64,000 bases of DNA. Origin: Bacillus sp. EB01. Lineage in GTDB: Bacteria > Bacillota > Bacilli > Bacillales > Cytobacillaceae. The notes under the pieces were generated by a model. That model ran no database searches. It was not told where the DNA came from and was given only the letters and a program-made list of their open reading frames with translations. Shown here piece after piece: positions 62,884-64,000 of this stretch. Location of the stretch: positions 150,910 through 214,909 of the forward strand of contig NZ_HG964497.1 of assembly GCF_000613125.1 (NCBI RefSeq). The letters run 5' to 3'. Every line of letters starts with the position of its first letter. The first letter of the stretch is position 1. A program made the translations under genes and the position numbers.

Positions 62884-63678
62884 ATGCGAAGCACAATAGG
62901 TATAATGACTCCACAAGATATACGTGAAAAGATCCGTGCAAACCAGTGGGTAAAGCCTACTTCCGGTTTGGCTCCCGGCTATATCCAGGCGAACATGGCT
63001 GTGCTTCCTAAGGATTTGGCGTTTGAATTTCTCTTGTTTTGCCAGAGGAATCCAAAGCCTTGCCCCATCATCGATGTCACTATGCCAGGATCCGGGGTAC
63101 CAGCCCTTTCAGCGCCTGATGCTGACTTAAGGACCGATATCCCGAAATACCGGGTCTACCGCAATGGAGTCTTTACCGAAGAATTAACAGACGTATCAGC
63201 GCTATGGGATGATTCCATGGTCGGTTTTCTAATCGGCTGCAGCTTTACATTTGAAGAGGCCCTTTTGAAAAATGGAATTCCAATCCGCCATATGGAAGAG
63301 GGTCGGAACGTCCCGATGTACAAGACGAATATTCAAACCGTAAAAGCGGGCAGATTTGAAGGCCCAACTGTTGTCAGCATGCGCCCGATGACAGAAAAGG
63401 ATGCCATTCGAGCAATCCAGGTCACAAGCCGATTCCCTTCTGTCCATGGAGCCCCAATTCATATCGGCAATCCGGCTGCTATTGGCATTGAGGATATCCA
63501 TACTCCAGATTTCGGCGACAGCGTAACGATAAAGGATGGAGAGATTCCTGTCTTTTGGGCATGCGGTGTAACTCCTCAGGCTGTTGCCATGCATATGAAA
63601 CCAGAAATTATGATTACTCATGCTCCAGGCCATATGTTTGTAACGGATTTAAAAAATGAACAGTTTAGTATACTTTAG
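62884..63678 (+). CDS. ycsI: YcsI/DUF1445 putative hydro-lyase
   Basis: 264 residues, the full DUF1445 length. Typical segments are [62 protein letters not shown] and [13 protein letters not shown] with [10 protein letters not shown]. The mammalian relative D-glutamate cyclase converts D-glutamate to 5-oxo-D-proline, and operon context with 5-oxoprolinase supports a link to the same metabolite. Start ATG lies 21 bases after ycsG. The last gene of the operon; a strong terminator follows. Confidence 0.93.
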   Translation: MRSTIGIMTPQDIREKIRANQWVKPTSGLAPGYIQANMAVLPKDLAFEFLLFCQRNPKPCPIIDVTMPGSGVPALSAPDADLRTDIPKYRVYRNGVFTEELTDVSALWDDSMVGFLIGCSFTFEEALLKNGIPIRHMEEGRNVPMYKTNIQTVKAGRFEGPTVVSMRPMTEKDAIRAIQVTSRFPSVHGAPIHIGNPAAIGIEDIHTPDFGDSVTIKDGEIPVFWACGVTPQAVAMHMKPEIMITHAPGHMFVTDLKNEQFSIL

Positions 63679-63730
63679 CTCAAGTGATACTTTACATTCA
63701 CACCTAAATACGGCTGCTTTCAATTGAATA

Positions 63731-63764
63731 AAGAAAAAGACTCGACAGGGCGAGTCTTTTTCTT
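63731..63764. terminator. bidirectional terminator
   Basis: AAGAAAAAGACTCG pairs perfectly with CGAGTCTTTTTCTT around six bases. It ends both the pxp operon (plus) and the partial 2Fe-2S gene (minus). Confidence 0.94.
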
Positions 63765-63787
63765 TGTTCCTGGATCTATTTTTATTT

Positions 63788-64000
63788 CTAATCCATATTC
63801 ACAACAAGGTCCTTGATCAATGGGCGGCCTTTCAATGGCTCAATGGTGACCTCAGCATCCTCCCTTGCCCTCATACTGCAAAGATACCCTGCCTTCCCAT
63901 CAACAATGGCCATACATTCCTTACAAGCATTAGCCGACTTACAGGAATACCTTACTGAGAGGGATGGATCCTCAGACTCCCGGATATAGAAAATCGCATC
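63788..64000 (-). CDS. 2Fe-2S ferredoxin-domain protein, C-terminal fragment
   Basis: The last 70 residues of a gene entering from the right edge. The segment YSCKSANACKECMAIVDG with a fourth cysteine in GYLCSM gives Cys-x5-Cys-x2-Cys-x11-Cys, a plant-type 2Fe-2S pattern like the N-terminal domain of succinate dehydrogenase/fumarate reductase iron-sulfur subunits (VTIEPLKGRPLIKDLVV). It ends soon after that domain, so this is either a short stand-alone ferredoxin or a component lacking the second 4Fe-4S domain. The missing N-terminus prevents a firmer call. Confidence 0.8.
   Translation of the reverse strand, partial: DAIFYIRESEDPSLSVRYSCKSANACKECMAIVDGKAGYLCSMRAREDAEVTIEPLKGRPLIKDLVVNMD

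Overview
The window looks like chromosomal DNA of a low-GC, spore-former-type Firmicute of the Bacillaceae. The grounds are AGGAGG-type ribosome sites with frequent TTG/GTG starts, short intrinsic terminators, a yybP-ykoY riboswitch, an FtsZ that reads like Bacillus FtsZ, and ycsF/ycsG/ycsI, YusW and YezG relatives. No rRNA, tRNA, CRISPR array, intact insertion sequence or prophage was seen.

Layout. (1) 1-7.6 kb, minus strand: an uncharacterised catabolic operon with two phosphotriesterase-family proteins (one stripped of its metal ligands), a thiolase-fold protein with a DUF35 partner, a CocE-type hydrolase, a metallo-beta-lactamase-fold hydrolase and a CoA-transferase that runs off the left edge. 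(2) 8-24 kb: a sodium:amino-acid symporter, then an exported peptidase locus: a 3051-residue bacillopeptidase F-like protease with a beta-propeller and five copies of a ThuA/amidotransferase-like module, a divergent M14 carboxypeptidase, an ECF S component and a second M14 peptidase. (3) 24-28.3 kb: a beta-lactamase-family hydrolase, a MaoC-like protein, a second MBL hydrolase and several decayed genes. (4) 28.3-41.3 kb: a solo permease, then an 11-gene D-glucarate/hexarate operon (TctCBA uptake, dehydrogenases, aldolase, GntR regulator, glucarate dehydratase, KDG dehydratase, ketoglutarate-semialdehyde dehydrogenase) with a clear promoter and a 20-bp palindromic operator. (5) 41.6-46.5 kb: a YezG-type immunity gene broken by an amber codon, a manganese-riboswitch gene, a glycosyltransferase, a YusW lipoprotein, a hidden selenoprotein of the SelW/Rdx family read through an in-frame TGA, and a cysteine desulfurase. 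(6) 46.7-57 kb: LCP protein, lysine-dehydrogenase-like protein, BASS transporter, two envelope lipoproteins, a GH3 enzyme and an FtsZ without ftsA beside it. (7) 57.6-58.9 kb: three small related Asp-rich proteins of unknown function. (8) 59.1-63.7 kb: a 5-oxoprolinase operon (pxpB-pxpC-pxpA-ycsG-ycsI), followed by the end of a 2Fe-2S protein.

How the parts work together. The hexarate operon is a complete route from uptake to 2-oxoglutarate, with aldolase and dehydrogenase side branches. The pxp operon converts 5-oxoproline to glutamate, and YcsI may supply 5-oxoproline from D-glutamate. The giant protease and the two M14 enzymes suggest extracellular protein degradation feeding amino-acid importers. 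The most notable hidden item is the selenoprotein at 45.06 kb: ordinary gene calling stops it at codon 11, but the frame stays open to codon 78 with a CxxU redox motif and a hairpin whose apical loop is GGUCU. It implies that this organism encodes selenocysteine machinery elsewhere.
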